From Apteryx mantelli (lineage: Eukaryota > Chordata > Aves > Apterygiformes > Apterygidae): a stretch of DNA of 64,000 nucleotides. A model generated the notes under the pieces. The model ran no database searches. It had not been told where the DNA came from and saw nothing but the letters and a program-made list of their open reading frames with translations. Where the stretch lies: contig NC_089991.1 of assembly GCF_036417845.1 (NCBI RefSeq), positions 13,051,001 to 13,115,000 of the forward strand, written 5' to 3'. Each line of letters starts with the position of its first letter. The stretch's first letter is position 1. Positions 12,801 through 20,201 of this stretch are shown here, in pieces. Position numbers and translations under genes: made by a program.

Positions 12801-15800
12801 GAAACTCTGCAGTCAGTCTGCTAGGCTCCCCCTCCTTTAAGCTGAATTTGTCCCCCAGGTTCTTTGTGCAATACGGCTGTACGCTGACTACTCCTCTGAC
12901 AGGAGAGGGTCTGTGTCAGGAGATGACAGGCTTGACCTGTTGCCTAACAATAGATCTAAAGTGCCATTTGAATGCTCCCAGGCAGCCATCTAGCCTCCAG
13001 CAGCTGCTCCAGGTCCTTGCCAGCTCTCTGTGGACATCCCAGGTGCTTAAGAGCACCTCCAGCAGCACTAAGTACCTATAAGTAGACACTGGATTGAGCC
13101 CTAAGTGCTATCTCAGTGTATGCCATCAGTGCTGGGTACTGCTACTTGCTATTCTTGCTAGTTCTTCCGTGCACTCAGATACAGATATGATATGATCGCC
13201 TTATGGCTCTCTCTCATCCTCTCCAGGTTATACCTGTATCTGCCCTGGGCTATTTTCTGGTGAGCACTGTGAGCTAGGGGACAGTCCCTGTGACTCCAAG
13301 CCCTGCCTGCATGGTGGAACCTGCACCTTCTCTGCTACAGGCTATTCCTGCCACTGTCCCAACTGGTACCTGGGTGAAAGGTAAGATCCAAGAATGCTTT
13401 GGGCCAGGTGGTCTCCCATGGCAGGCTAAAATTATGCCCTCTGCTTCAGCACATCTCATATCTGGTCAGTGTCTTGTGGAGGTGGCAAACAAACCAGGAC
13501 TGCATGTTTTTGGAGCTCACCTTGTCCAGACACTCCAGGTTTAACCACAAGTTGCATGCACCATGGGAATTGCAGCAGGGAGATATTAGAAGGCAGAGTG
13601 AGGCAGCAAAAGGATTTATTAGCTCTGTAGTCATACGGTCACTGTCCTTTCTGTGCCCATAGTTATCTGAGCAAGAGAAAAAAGATCCCCCATCCTCACA
13701 GAAGCTTTGAATGCCTGCCGGGAGGATGCCCTGTCCCGCACACCTGGAGGCTCGGGGCTACACACCAAGGTGCAGGGGGAAAGGCTGGCAAAAACAGTCA
13801 TGAGCTGCCCCCTCACTCAGTCGCTGGGACACCCACCCACAGGGACTGTTTCTGTCAGAGACCAGATCTGTGGGGCTCATTCTTGCAGAATTTCTGTCCC
13901 AGGTCAGAGGCAAGATTAATGCAAGTTCGAAAACTAGTCTCAGGAGAGCATGCTACCCTGTAAAACAGGTGCAGGATGATATTCCCCCTTCCCTATCAGG
14001 TATCCTACTGATCTCCATTATCACTAATATTGGAGCATTTGGCTTTAACCCTGAAGCCTATGGTTAATATCACTTTGGAGTTTTCATCATCAGTGTTATA
14101 ATTCAGATGCATTTCCATACATGAAATACTAGAATGTGTTTGCCAGGTCCTGAAACTGATCTAGCTCTCAGGTGTTACCTGCTTTAGCCACATACTCCCA
14201 CCAAACTTTTTGCTCCTGCCTCTAGGTCAGCATGACAAGCAATACCCACCACAGGCTGAAATGGAAACATGTCCAGTTCATCCTTCTGTCTTAGTCATTT
14301 GGCCATGATGAAAACTGGTACTTTGGATCAATACAAAGGCAGAAACTATTAGTACAATTCTTGGAATAAAAGTATATAGCTGAGCATTAGGTGGCAGTGT
14401 AATATCTGAAATTGCCAGTCCTCCAGCACAAGTGTGAGCCTGTGGATACTTGTTACACACACAAGCTCACACATCCTAAAGAAAAAGCAAGCACTGACTA
14501 AAATTTAAAAGGAGCCAAACCTCACAGAGAGTTTCTGTTTGTGCAGCACCAGGTATTAAGAAAACAAAAAAGGAAGGAAAAATAACAAAGTGTTTTATAA
14601 CCTAGCATAAGGGATGTCCCCTGTCCTGTTAGGGAATGGTAGAGGGAAACATTTTGGTTGCATGGGGTGGAACAGGACAGAGAATCAGAAATTCAGTCTC
14701 GGTTCTGCAGATACTCTATAAAATGTCAAAGAGCCCCCTACAATGAGTGTTCCTCCTCACTATGTTCAGGAGTTTGCACCTTTCTGAGGGCTAGGCTAGA
14801 TGTTACCTGTATGTTTGAGGCCTGCATACATCTGTAGATCACCCTGAGACTCCGCAGAGGCTGAAGTACATGTGAAACAGCATAAGAGGTTAACAAATCT
14901 CAGAGTGACCCTAGAGACCCTTATTTAACAGGACAGGAGCGCCTCTCTATGTAGTGTTTGCCCTAGAAAAGGCAAGCCATGTGGCATGGCCATCCTGGGA
15001 AAAGTGGCGCAGCACAGAGCTGAATACAGCCCACGGCCTGTCCTAAACAGCGGCATCAACAAATACATCCTCCTCACTTCACACGCACACGAGCCATCTC
15101 CCTCTCCCTGTCCCTCTACAGCTAAGCCTCGGTGAGGGCAACCAGGACCCAAAAAAGGATCACAAGGGACATTTTCCTGCAACCTCTAAAAATGGTTCAA
15201 ACATATTGTTTGCATGTAACATCTTTTGACACAAACTGTATGCAGCCAGCCTGTTGGACTACCATACAAGACAAATAACCTGGGAAAAGAGATAATTCTG
15301 ACAACAACGGAGAAGATCAAAATATTCCCCTCTAAGGCCAAGCATTCCCGAATTTCATTTGTTGGACAAGACTGAAAAATGGGACCATCCTGTAAAATGT
15401 GGTCCCCTTCCAAAAGGCATCATTTTAAATTGGAGGATCATGGTCCTCTGCCAGGAGAGCCAGGTAGCACAGAGTCTATCAGGAAGGGAGGGAGCGCAGG
15501 CCAGGACCGAGCATCCCTGGCCAGGTGTAAATCAGAGCCCTGAATAGGATGATGTGGATTTTGCACCCTGCTCAGCTGGGCAGCACCTCCTTCCCCTGTC
15601 CCCAGGCTGACAGTGTTTGTCTCCATCCTGGTGTCCTCCCACAGGTGTGAGAAGTTGGTGGAGGAGTGCCAAAACAACCCATGTCAAAACGCAGGGCGCT
15701 GTGTGAGCACCCAGGGTTCCATCCACTGCATCTGTCCGGCGGATTACCAGGGGGACTACTGCACACAGCCCATCATCACCCCCGCCATCATGCCCACACA

Positions 15801-17586
15801 GTGGGCCGTCAGCCCCGAGGAGATTGCAGAGATCGTGGCCGGTGTGTTGGGGGTGGCCATCCTGGCTGTGGCCTTCGTACTCATCCGCAAGCGCTACTGC
15901 CAGCGGGCCAAGGCACACAAGCCTGTGGCCCGGGAGGACCCAGACCTACTCTCCAAGAGTGAGTTCTCCAAGAGCGTGGGTGTGGGCACCCAGGCTGTGC
16001 CACCCATTGAGCTCAACATCCTCAGCGACATGGTGCACAACAATCTGGACCGGGCCACACCAGAGCAGCGCAAACCCACCAGCACTCCTGAGTTTGTCAC
16101 CTTCAACTCGGCCAATGCCCCAAAGCACCGAGGCACCATTGTGTGCAGCGTGGCGCCCAACTTGCCCCCCGCTGCTCCTCCCTCCAACTCCGACAACGAG
16201 TCCTTCATCAAGTGCACCTGGGCCAGGGAGGAGATGGGTTCGTAGCCACCTCTTTTTCCTGCACTTATAGGTTCCCTTTCCCCCTGAAGTGGGTCTAGAG
16301 TTTACAAACATAAGAGACCAACAGTGTAGGTTAAAGCCAAGTGAAACATGGGCAAATGCTGCCTGAGGCCTGCTAGGGTCCCTTCATTAGCTCTTCTCTC
16401 CCTGCTCACCAGTACATCCTAATTTTGACCCTTAACTGGCTCACTCCCCTACACAATCTACAGGGGAAAGAGAAAACCACTAATGCACAGCCTGTATTCC
16501 CACACAGCCAGGGTCAAAACACCCTATAAAAGATAATAGTGGAGCTAAGGGGAAGAAATTGAGATCCTAAAAGTCAGTGTGATTTTTAGTGGGGACATTT
16601 GCAACAAATGCCCATAGCCAGGGCAGGTGCTCTCTCCCCATCCAGGATCTCACTGGAAGCTCAGCAGCAAAGACAGTGGTTAGAAGAGAGTTCAGAAGGG
16701 TAACTATAGGGAAAGGGAGAGACCTAGTGGATCACCTGCTCTGCTCCCATACCTTCATCATCCAGGCTTTTGCATATCTCCTGCCACAGGAGTGCTACCA
16801 TTCCCACCCTAGACTTGCACAGGCTGGAGTAGGGCCACATCCCCCCATTTGCCAAGGCAGCAGAGATCAGCACATGCAGGAGCCAGCACTCTCCTCATTC
16901 TCCCCTTTCCCTGCCTCTCCTCTCCTCTCTTCCCTTCCTACCACGTGTCCTGCAGGGTCAGACTTGTATGAAAGGAATTAGAGGGAGGACAAGAGAGGGA
17001 AAACAACAGCTCGCAGCAGGGACAGTTGTTAATGTGACTCTGTTTTATTCCAGTCTACCCAGCAGAAACAACCTACTGGCCACCTCGGTACCTGTCATCG
17101 GACGTCCAGGAATATTCCCACTACGAGATCATTCAAAGCCCACCTGCATCCTCCTCCCACCCTCCTCTCCCCCCGCCCCCCCCTCCACCAGCGGACACAG
17201 AGCCAGTTGCTCTTTATGGGGGCTTTCCCTTCCCCCTTGACCAGAGCAACAAGCGGGCCCCCATCCCGCCTCGCTACAGCAACCAGAACCTGGAGGACTT
17301 CTTGCCGCTCGGCCCTGTGGAAATGGGAGCCTCCCAGTGCCAGAATGAATATACCGCCATCAGCTACTACCCAGCCCAGCTGGTGCAGGGTGAAGGCGTC
17401 CCCTACCAGCCTGACCCTGGGTACAAGCGGGTGAGCATGCGCCTGAGCGTGGCCCAGCCCTCCTACGCAGACTGCGAGGTGGGCCACCAACCGAACATCC
17501 GAGCCCAGCCGCTCCCGCCTCCCAACTACGAGGGCTCCGATATGGTGGAGAGCGACTATGGGAGCTGCGAAGAGGTGATGTTTTAA
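627..17586 (+). CDS. FAT2: FAT2 protocadherin, C-terminal part (10 exons, 5' end outside window)
   Basis: FAT2 is a giant atypical cadherin at cell-cell contacts, acting in epithelial planar migration and in cerebellar granule-cell fibres. Ten exons join in frame: 627-841, 1523-1660, 2327-2470, 3216-3413, 4538-5345, 6140-6285, 10245-10686, 13227-13380, 15645-16237 and 17054-17586. Together they give 1122 residues plus stop, about the last quarter of a family protein near 4350 residues. Domain order is the last cadherin repeats (linkers DINDHAPEF and DVNDNPPRF), the FAT juxtamembrane region, laminin G, three EGF units, one transmembrane helix, and a cytoplasmic tail ending [12 protein letters not shown], which I recognise as the FAT2 terminus. 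The first exon seen starts at codon position 2, so an upstream exon must lie before this window. SLC36A1 downstream on the opposite strand matches human synteny. The family assignment is secure; individual splice sites are by eye. Confidence 0.95.
842..1522 (+). other. FAT2: FAT2 intron
   Basis: A 681-bp intron with donor GTATGA and acceptor CTCCTAATAG. Open frames on either strand here are short and lack family resemblance. Nothing else was recognised. Confidence 0.8.
1523..1660 (+). CDS. FAT2: FAT2 exon: N-terminal half of a cadherin repeat
   Basis: The exon is 138 bp, or 46 codons in phase 0 at both ends. It reads [20 protein letters not shown], then an [12 protein letters not shown] strand and the calcium-binding LDREE motif. 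It is flanked by a TAG acceptor and a GTGAGT donor. It joins in frame to the exons on both sides and has no ATG-initiated frame of its own. Confidence 0.92.
1661..2326 (+). other. FAT2: FAT2 intron
   Basis: A 666-bp intron. Positions about 1975-2135 resemble an old antisense CR1-type LINE 3' end (see the separate repeat entry). The acceptor is TTCTCCAG. Confidence 0.75.
1975..2135 (-). repeat. Degraded CR1-like LINE 3' end (antisense)
   Basis: The stretch contains AGGTCATCTGGACCATCCC followed by text like the antisense 3' ends of amniote CR1 LINEs (the phrase 'ggtcatctagtccaacccc'). It is highly diverged and its boundaries are approximate. Recognition is from memory of the family consensus. 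Confidence 0.45.
2327..2470 (+). CDS. FAT2: FAT2 exon: C-terminal half of a cadherin repeat
   Basis: The exon is 144 bp, or 48 codons, phase 0 at both ends. It encodes [20 protein letters not shown] and the linker DVNDNPPRF, which binds inter-repeat calcium. The acceptor is TTCTCCAG and the donor GTAAGC. It completes the repeat begun in the exon at 1523-1660. Confidence 0.93.
2471..3215 (+). other. FAT2: FAT2 intron
   Basis: A 745-bp intron with no repeat or gene recognised. Positions 3062-3100 hold a purine-rich GA stretch (AGAGAGAGAGA). The acceptor is TTATTTCAG. Confidence 0.8.
3216..3413 (+). CDS. FAT2: FAT2 exon: cadherin repeat N-terminal half
   Basis: The exon is 198 bp, or 66 codons in phase 0. 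It opens with the cadherin phrase [29 protein letters not shown] supplies the calcium ligands, and it closes at LLQVQ. The acceptor TTATTTCAG and donor GTATAG are used. Confidence 0.93.
3414..4537 (+). other. FAT2: FAT2 intron
   Basis: A 1124-bp intron, AT-rich around 3780-4020. No gene, repeat family or regulatory motif was recognised. The acceptor is TTCCTTGACAG. Confidence 0.8.
4538..5345 (+). CDS. FAT2: FAT2 exon: last cadherin repeat and juxta-laminin region
   Basis: The largest FAT2 exon here is 808 bp, or 269 codons plus one base. It starts [11 protein letters not shown] and completes one repeat. It then encodes the last cadherin repeat ([17 protein letters not shown], then [19 protein letters not shown]). 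After that comes the FAT-family spacer, with [19 protein letters not shown] and the Cys pair [17 protein letters not shown], before laminin G. The donor is GTGAGC after AACG. The open frame running on to 5473 is intron read-through. Confidence 0.93.
5346..6139 (+). other. FAT2: FAT2 intron
   Basis: A 794-bp intron with acceptor CTGTTTCCAG. Nothing other than unique sequence was recognised. Confidence 0.8.
6140..6285 (+). CDS. FAT2: FAT2 exon: start of laminin G domain
   Basis: The exon is 146 bp and completes the split Gly codon, then reads [37 protein letters not shown] is the classic laminin-G strand before IVNG, which begins the next exon. The acceptor is TTTCCAG and the donor GTACAT. It ends in phase 0. 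Confidence 0.92.
6286..10244 (+). other. FAT2: FAT2 intron (largest in window)
   Basis: A 3959-bp intron. Apart from a short (TCC)n run at 9101-9118, I see no repeat, exon or motif in it. The reading frame is continuous across it (TTLE then IVNG), so no exon is missing. The acceptor is a T-run followed by GCAG. Confidence 0.75.
10245..10686 (+). CDS. FAT2: FAT2 exon: rest of laminin G and first EGF unit
   Basis: The exon is 442 bp, or 147 codons plus one base. [12 protein letters not shown], then [12 protein letters not shown] and DLLFGGL, are laminin-G signatures. The C-terminal part [12 protein letters not shown] opens the first EGF unit, which finishes in the next exon. The donor is GTAAGT. 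The open frame on the opposite strand is a shadow. Confidence 0.94.
10687..13226 (+). other. FAT2: FAT2 intron with ACGT-motif cluster
   Basis: A 2540-bp intron. It contains a near-perfect hairpin and a dense cluster of CACGTG/ACGT words at 12302-12417, listed separately. The remainder shows no recognisable repeat or exon. The acceptor is CTCTCCAG. Confidence 0.75.
12302..12341. repeat. Inverted repeat (17-bp arms, 6-nt loop) containing CACGTG boxes
   Basis: The left arm is 12302-12318, CACGTGAACACTCGTGT. The right arm is 12325-12341, ACACGTTTGTTCACGTG. They pair at 15 of 17 positions around the loop GCAAGA. Each outer end is a CACGTG E-box. Further ACGT cores follow at 12378, 12386 and 12413. 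Confidence 0.7.
13227..13380 (+). CDS. FAT2: FAT2 exon: EGF units 1/2
   Basis: The exon is 154 bp. It completes EGF unit 1 ([15 protein letters not shown]) and encodes most of unit 2 ([12 protein letters not shown], then [13 protein letters not shown]). It begins at codon position 2 after CTCTCCAG and ends after two bases of an Arg codon, before GTAAGA. It has no ATG-started frame, so it is easy to miss. Confidence 0.93.
13381..15644 (+). other. FAT2: FAT2 intron
   Basis: A 2264-bp intron between EGF exons. No gene or known repeat was recognised. The acceptor is CCTCCCACAG. Confidence 0.75.
15645..16237 (+). CDS. FAT2: FAT2 exon: EGF unit 3, transmembrane helix, proximal tail
   Basis: The exon is 593 bp. 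It encodes the last EGF unit ([12 protein letters not shown], then [13 protein letters not shown]), a Ser/Pro-rich stem, the helix [18 protein letters not shown] (about 15835-15885) and the stop-transfer RKRYCQRAK. The tail follows with [12 protein letters not shown] and ends WAREEM. The deduced donor is GTTCGT after ATGG, an unusually weak site. It is supported because G plus TC of the next exon restores Val in EEMVYP. Confidence 0.9.
16238..17053 (+). other. FAT2: FAT2 intron
   Basis: An 816-bp intron with a weak donor (GTTCGT) and a good acceptor (TTATTCCAG). Retention would add two residues and then an in-frame TAG at 16243-16245. No other feature was seen. Confidence 0.75.
17054..17586 (+). 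CDS. FAT2: FAT2 last exon: distal cytoplasmic tail
   Basis: The coding part is 533 bp with stop TAA at 17584-17586. It contains [13 protein letters not shown], a proline run LPPPPPPP at 17167-17190, [26 protein letters not shown], and the conserved end [12 protein letters not shown]. Tyrosine and proline motifs fit a scaffold-binding tail. It is GC-rich at third positions, unlike upstream exons. Confidence 0.96.
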
Positions 17587-18655
17587 CGGGGACTCGTTCT
17601 GGAGGCGAGAAGGGAAGCGCATCTCCACACAGAACAGCGCACAGGGGGATAGCACATGCCACCGAGGGGAGGCTTGCCCCACCGCCCCCTCCGGTTCACA
17701 GCATCCCCACCCCAGCCTGCACAGTTGGGTGGGAATTTGGCCTGGATCTTTGACCCCTGCTGCCCTCCATGGCATTCCCGCTGCTAACGGAGGGCAAATC
17801 CTCCTGCCACTGCCAGGACACGGAGAACACGCCTCAGACTAACACGCCCTCCTTGCTAAGGGAACTTCCTCCAGTGCCGAGCAGGACCTGAACGTACCAC
17901 CTCCTCCCACAGCGGAGTCATCCACCCTGGCTGTTGAGATGAGGAGGAGGAGAGCAAACATTGCAGATGTGGCAGTGGTTGTGGTGGAGAAGGTGCAAAT
18001 GAACTAGCACTGCACAGACTGGGAGTCCCCAGGCTGGGACAGCAGGGGCTCCCCCGTCTCCAGCTCTGGCGCCGAGGCCTTGTGTTGGGCTAACGATTTG
18101 CCAGGTGGAACAGTCCAGTTGATGCAAACCCTCTTCCGTGTTTGCTCCCCTTGAGCCCAAGGCAAGGGAGAGAGAAGGCAGAAGTGGGGCTGACCCCATC
18201 AGCATGTCTCTCACTTGGCCAAAAGAAACCCAGGGGGGTCATTTCTACAGAGCAGCCAAGCAATAAACCCTGAGGCCATGGCGCAGGGACATCCCTGTGG
18301 CTCTCTGTGGCTTTCTTGGTCCCAAGCTGAACGCCACTGGTACATGGCCCTGCCACCCGCCCAGGGCTCCTTGGGTCCCTGGGGCATGGTCAGAGCGTGC
18401 CAAAAGGACTGCTGATCCAGCCGCTGGTTATGTGCGACAAACTGCAGGCACACGAATGTGAGCCCTGGGCACAGGTGCACATAGTGGAGCAAGGGCCGGC
18501 AGCACGCGGTGTCTCCTCCGCAAGACATGGCGGCGAGGTTAACGAACATGGGGTTTGCCTGTTTCCTTGTGCTTGGAAATGCGTTATTTCTTTGTGAGAG
18601 ATTTTCTTTTTGGTTGGTTGATTTTTGGAAAGTAATAAAGTTTTTTTTTTTTTTA
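17587..18655 (+). other. FAT2: FAT2 3' UTR
   Basis: This runs from the stop codon to just past the AATAAA at 18634-18639. No coding potential is supported. Open frames in this stretch on both strands show no family resemblance. Confidence 0.75.
18634..18639 (+). terminator. FAT2 polyadenylation signal AATAAA
   Basis: A canonical AATAAA about 1.05 kb past the FAT2 stop. It is followed by a long T-run at 18641-18654, consistent with the U-rich downstream element. Confidence 0.75.
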
Positions 18656-18829
18656 ATTATTATTATTATCATGCTCGATAGCTCTGGGATTCCCTTGTAA
18701 ACAACACCCCACTGCCTAGCTCCAGCTAAGGACAGGCAAAGGAATAACATCTCATTTTGGACGCCAGCACCCTGCACCCCAGCATTTTGAGGCCTCCAGA
18801 GAAGCACCGCAAGCTCAACGCGTCCCTGA

Positions 18830-20120
18830 AGAGCCCGTGAGGGCGGCGAAGAGGGCAGGCTGGCCGCAGCCGGCCCCACACAGGGACGGCACAAGCCGCC
18901 GGTGCCGCGCGCTAAGGAGCACCAGCCTTTTGCTGAAGGGACCCAAATCCATGCCTGCCGGGATTCCCCTGCCCAGCCGAAAACACTTGGGAGAAACAGG
19001 GATTCGTCTCATTTCTGAAAGTAAAGCCGCAGCCCTAACGGAGACGACCGCCGCCACGAAGCCGCGCGCTGCTCGGGGGCAGCGCGGGCGCCGCCCGGCC
19101 CGTGGCCCCTGCCGGCGGCTAGGCCGGGCCCGGGCAGGGCCGGGAGCAGCCGAGCGCCTCCGAGGCGGCCCCGCGACGCCCACCGCAGGCCCCGCGGGCC
19201 CTCCGCCCGGACCCACCTGGGCGCCGCCGGCCCTCCGAAGCGGTGCCTTTCCGCGGCTCTCCAGCGCCGCGGGCGCGCAGGGCCTCTGCCTGCGGGAATA
19301 TTTTAACACCACCCCCCCCCCCCCGCTCTCTGCGGCCGCCGTGCCCCCATGCGGGCGGGCAGCCGCCGCTCGAAGGGATCGCTGCCGACTAGCCCACCGC
19401 CCCCAGCCGCCTCCGAATTTATCCAGCGACAACCAATGACGTCACTGAAGCTCAACTATGCTTTCAACGTCAGTGATGTCATTAGCGATCGGCATGGAGA
19501 CGGCAAAGCTACAGTGGGGGGAGCGGCCTCCAAGGGCCGGCTCGCCTCGGCCCCGGGGGCCCCGCACCTCAGGCCGCCCGGCTCAAGAAACGTGGCCGCC
19601 CCTCTCACAGCGGGACCCAGCCGCGGGGTCCGGCAGCCCCGCACCCCCCGGGGGGCCCTCAGGGCCAGCCCCCCGTGGGGAAGTGCTGCCGGGGAGCGCA
19701 CAGCACCGGGGGGGGGGGCGGGGGGAGGGAGGAGGCGGCGGGTGAGCCCCGAGGGCTGCCAGCTCTGTGAGGCGGGCTTGGAGGGACGGGTCGCCCCTCC
19801 TCCTCCTCCTCGGGAGATGCAGCCCGGAGCACAGCAGCCGCTGCCGGCCCCCCACGATCGGGGCGCCGGGCGCAGCGGGCCCGGCCCGGCCCGGCGGGCA
19901 GTGCAGCGGAGGCGGGGAGCGGCGCTGCCGGCTGGCAGGGGGACACGCCGCCTGCTCCCGCCCGGCGCCTGCCCTGCTCGCCATCGCGCTCCACGTCCTG
20001 GGCAGCGGCCTGGTCATTGCCTGCGTTTTCAGGAACAAGAAGCTGCAGAAGGCAGGAGAGCCACGGAGGGACACGCTGGGGCTGGAGGGATGCCCCCCGC
20101 GAGGCCAGGTACCCGCTTTG
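18830..20120 (+). promoter_or_regulatory. Orphan CpG island between convergent FAT2 and SLC36A1
   Basis: About 1.3 kb of CG-dense sequence containing a 13-C run (19312-19324) and an 11-G run (19708-19718). It lies 0.2 kb after the FAT2 polyadenylation signal and well beyond the SLC36A1 3' end, so neither gene's 5' end explains it. CCAAT and CRE motifs at 19433-19481 read like a core promoter. A good donor-like site, GTGAGC at 19742, and another, CAG/GTACCC at 20109, would suit a plus-strand transcript. No gene is known to me at this place in mammals. Confidence 0.6.
19433..19481 (+). promoter_or_regulatory. CCAAT box and CRE cluster
   Basis: CCAAT at 19433-19437 overlaps a perfect palindromic CRE, TGACGTCA, at 19437-19444. 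An ACGTCA half-site follows at 19467-19472 and a TGATGTCA variant at 19474-19481. This spacing is typical of a CREB/ATF-responsive CpG-island promoter. Confidence 0.55.
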
Positions 20121-20201
20121 TCCCCCTTATGGACGCCACAGACGGGCAGGGATGGGCTGCTGCACTCTGAGCCGAGCGCAAACTCGAGTTCATCTCTCTG
20201 A
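19767..20201 (+). CDS. Unrecognised reading frame with one predicted membrane segment
   Basis: I do not recognise this protein. The frame downstream of the CRE cluster has a hydrophobic run around 19968-20030 (containing HVLGSGLVIACVF), directly followed by the basic RNKKLQK, as in a type I stop-transfer. Codons in this part (20 to 30 triplets from about 19968) end nearly always in G or C and look coding. Upstream of the helix the frame is Cys/Gly-rich and uncertain. A start at 19767 is arbitrary, and another ATG at 19816 lies in a different frame. A donor at 20109 (CCAG/GTACCC) may end the exon. Most likely it is a first coding exon of a small membrane protein; it could also be chance in GC-rich DNA. 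Confidence 0.3.
   Translation: MRRAWRDGSPLLLLLGRCSPEHSSRCRPPTIGAPGAAGPARPGGQCSGGGERRCRLAGGHAACSRPAPALLAIALHVLGSGLVIACVFRNKKLQKAGEPRRDTLGLEGCPPRGQVPALSPLWTPQTGRDGLLHSEPSANSSSSL

Noticed and set aside
15532-15918. Minus-strand open frame opposite the FAT2 transmembrane exon
   Set aside because: It is antisense of a real exon with high GC third positions. It shows no family resemblance.
16964-16979. Possible micro-exon after CCTGCAG in the FAT2 intron
   Set aside because: Inserting it breaks the frame or adds a stop, while direct joining of 16237 to 17054 gives the conserved EEMVYP.
19349-20170. 273-codon open frame through the CpG island
   Set aside because: It is Arg/Pro/Gly-rich in a way expected from CG-dense DNA. 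Overlapping frames on both strands are equally open. Only the helix-bearing frame was kept, with low confidence.
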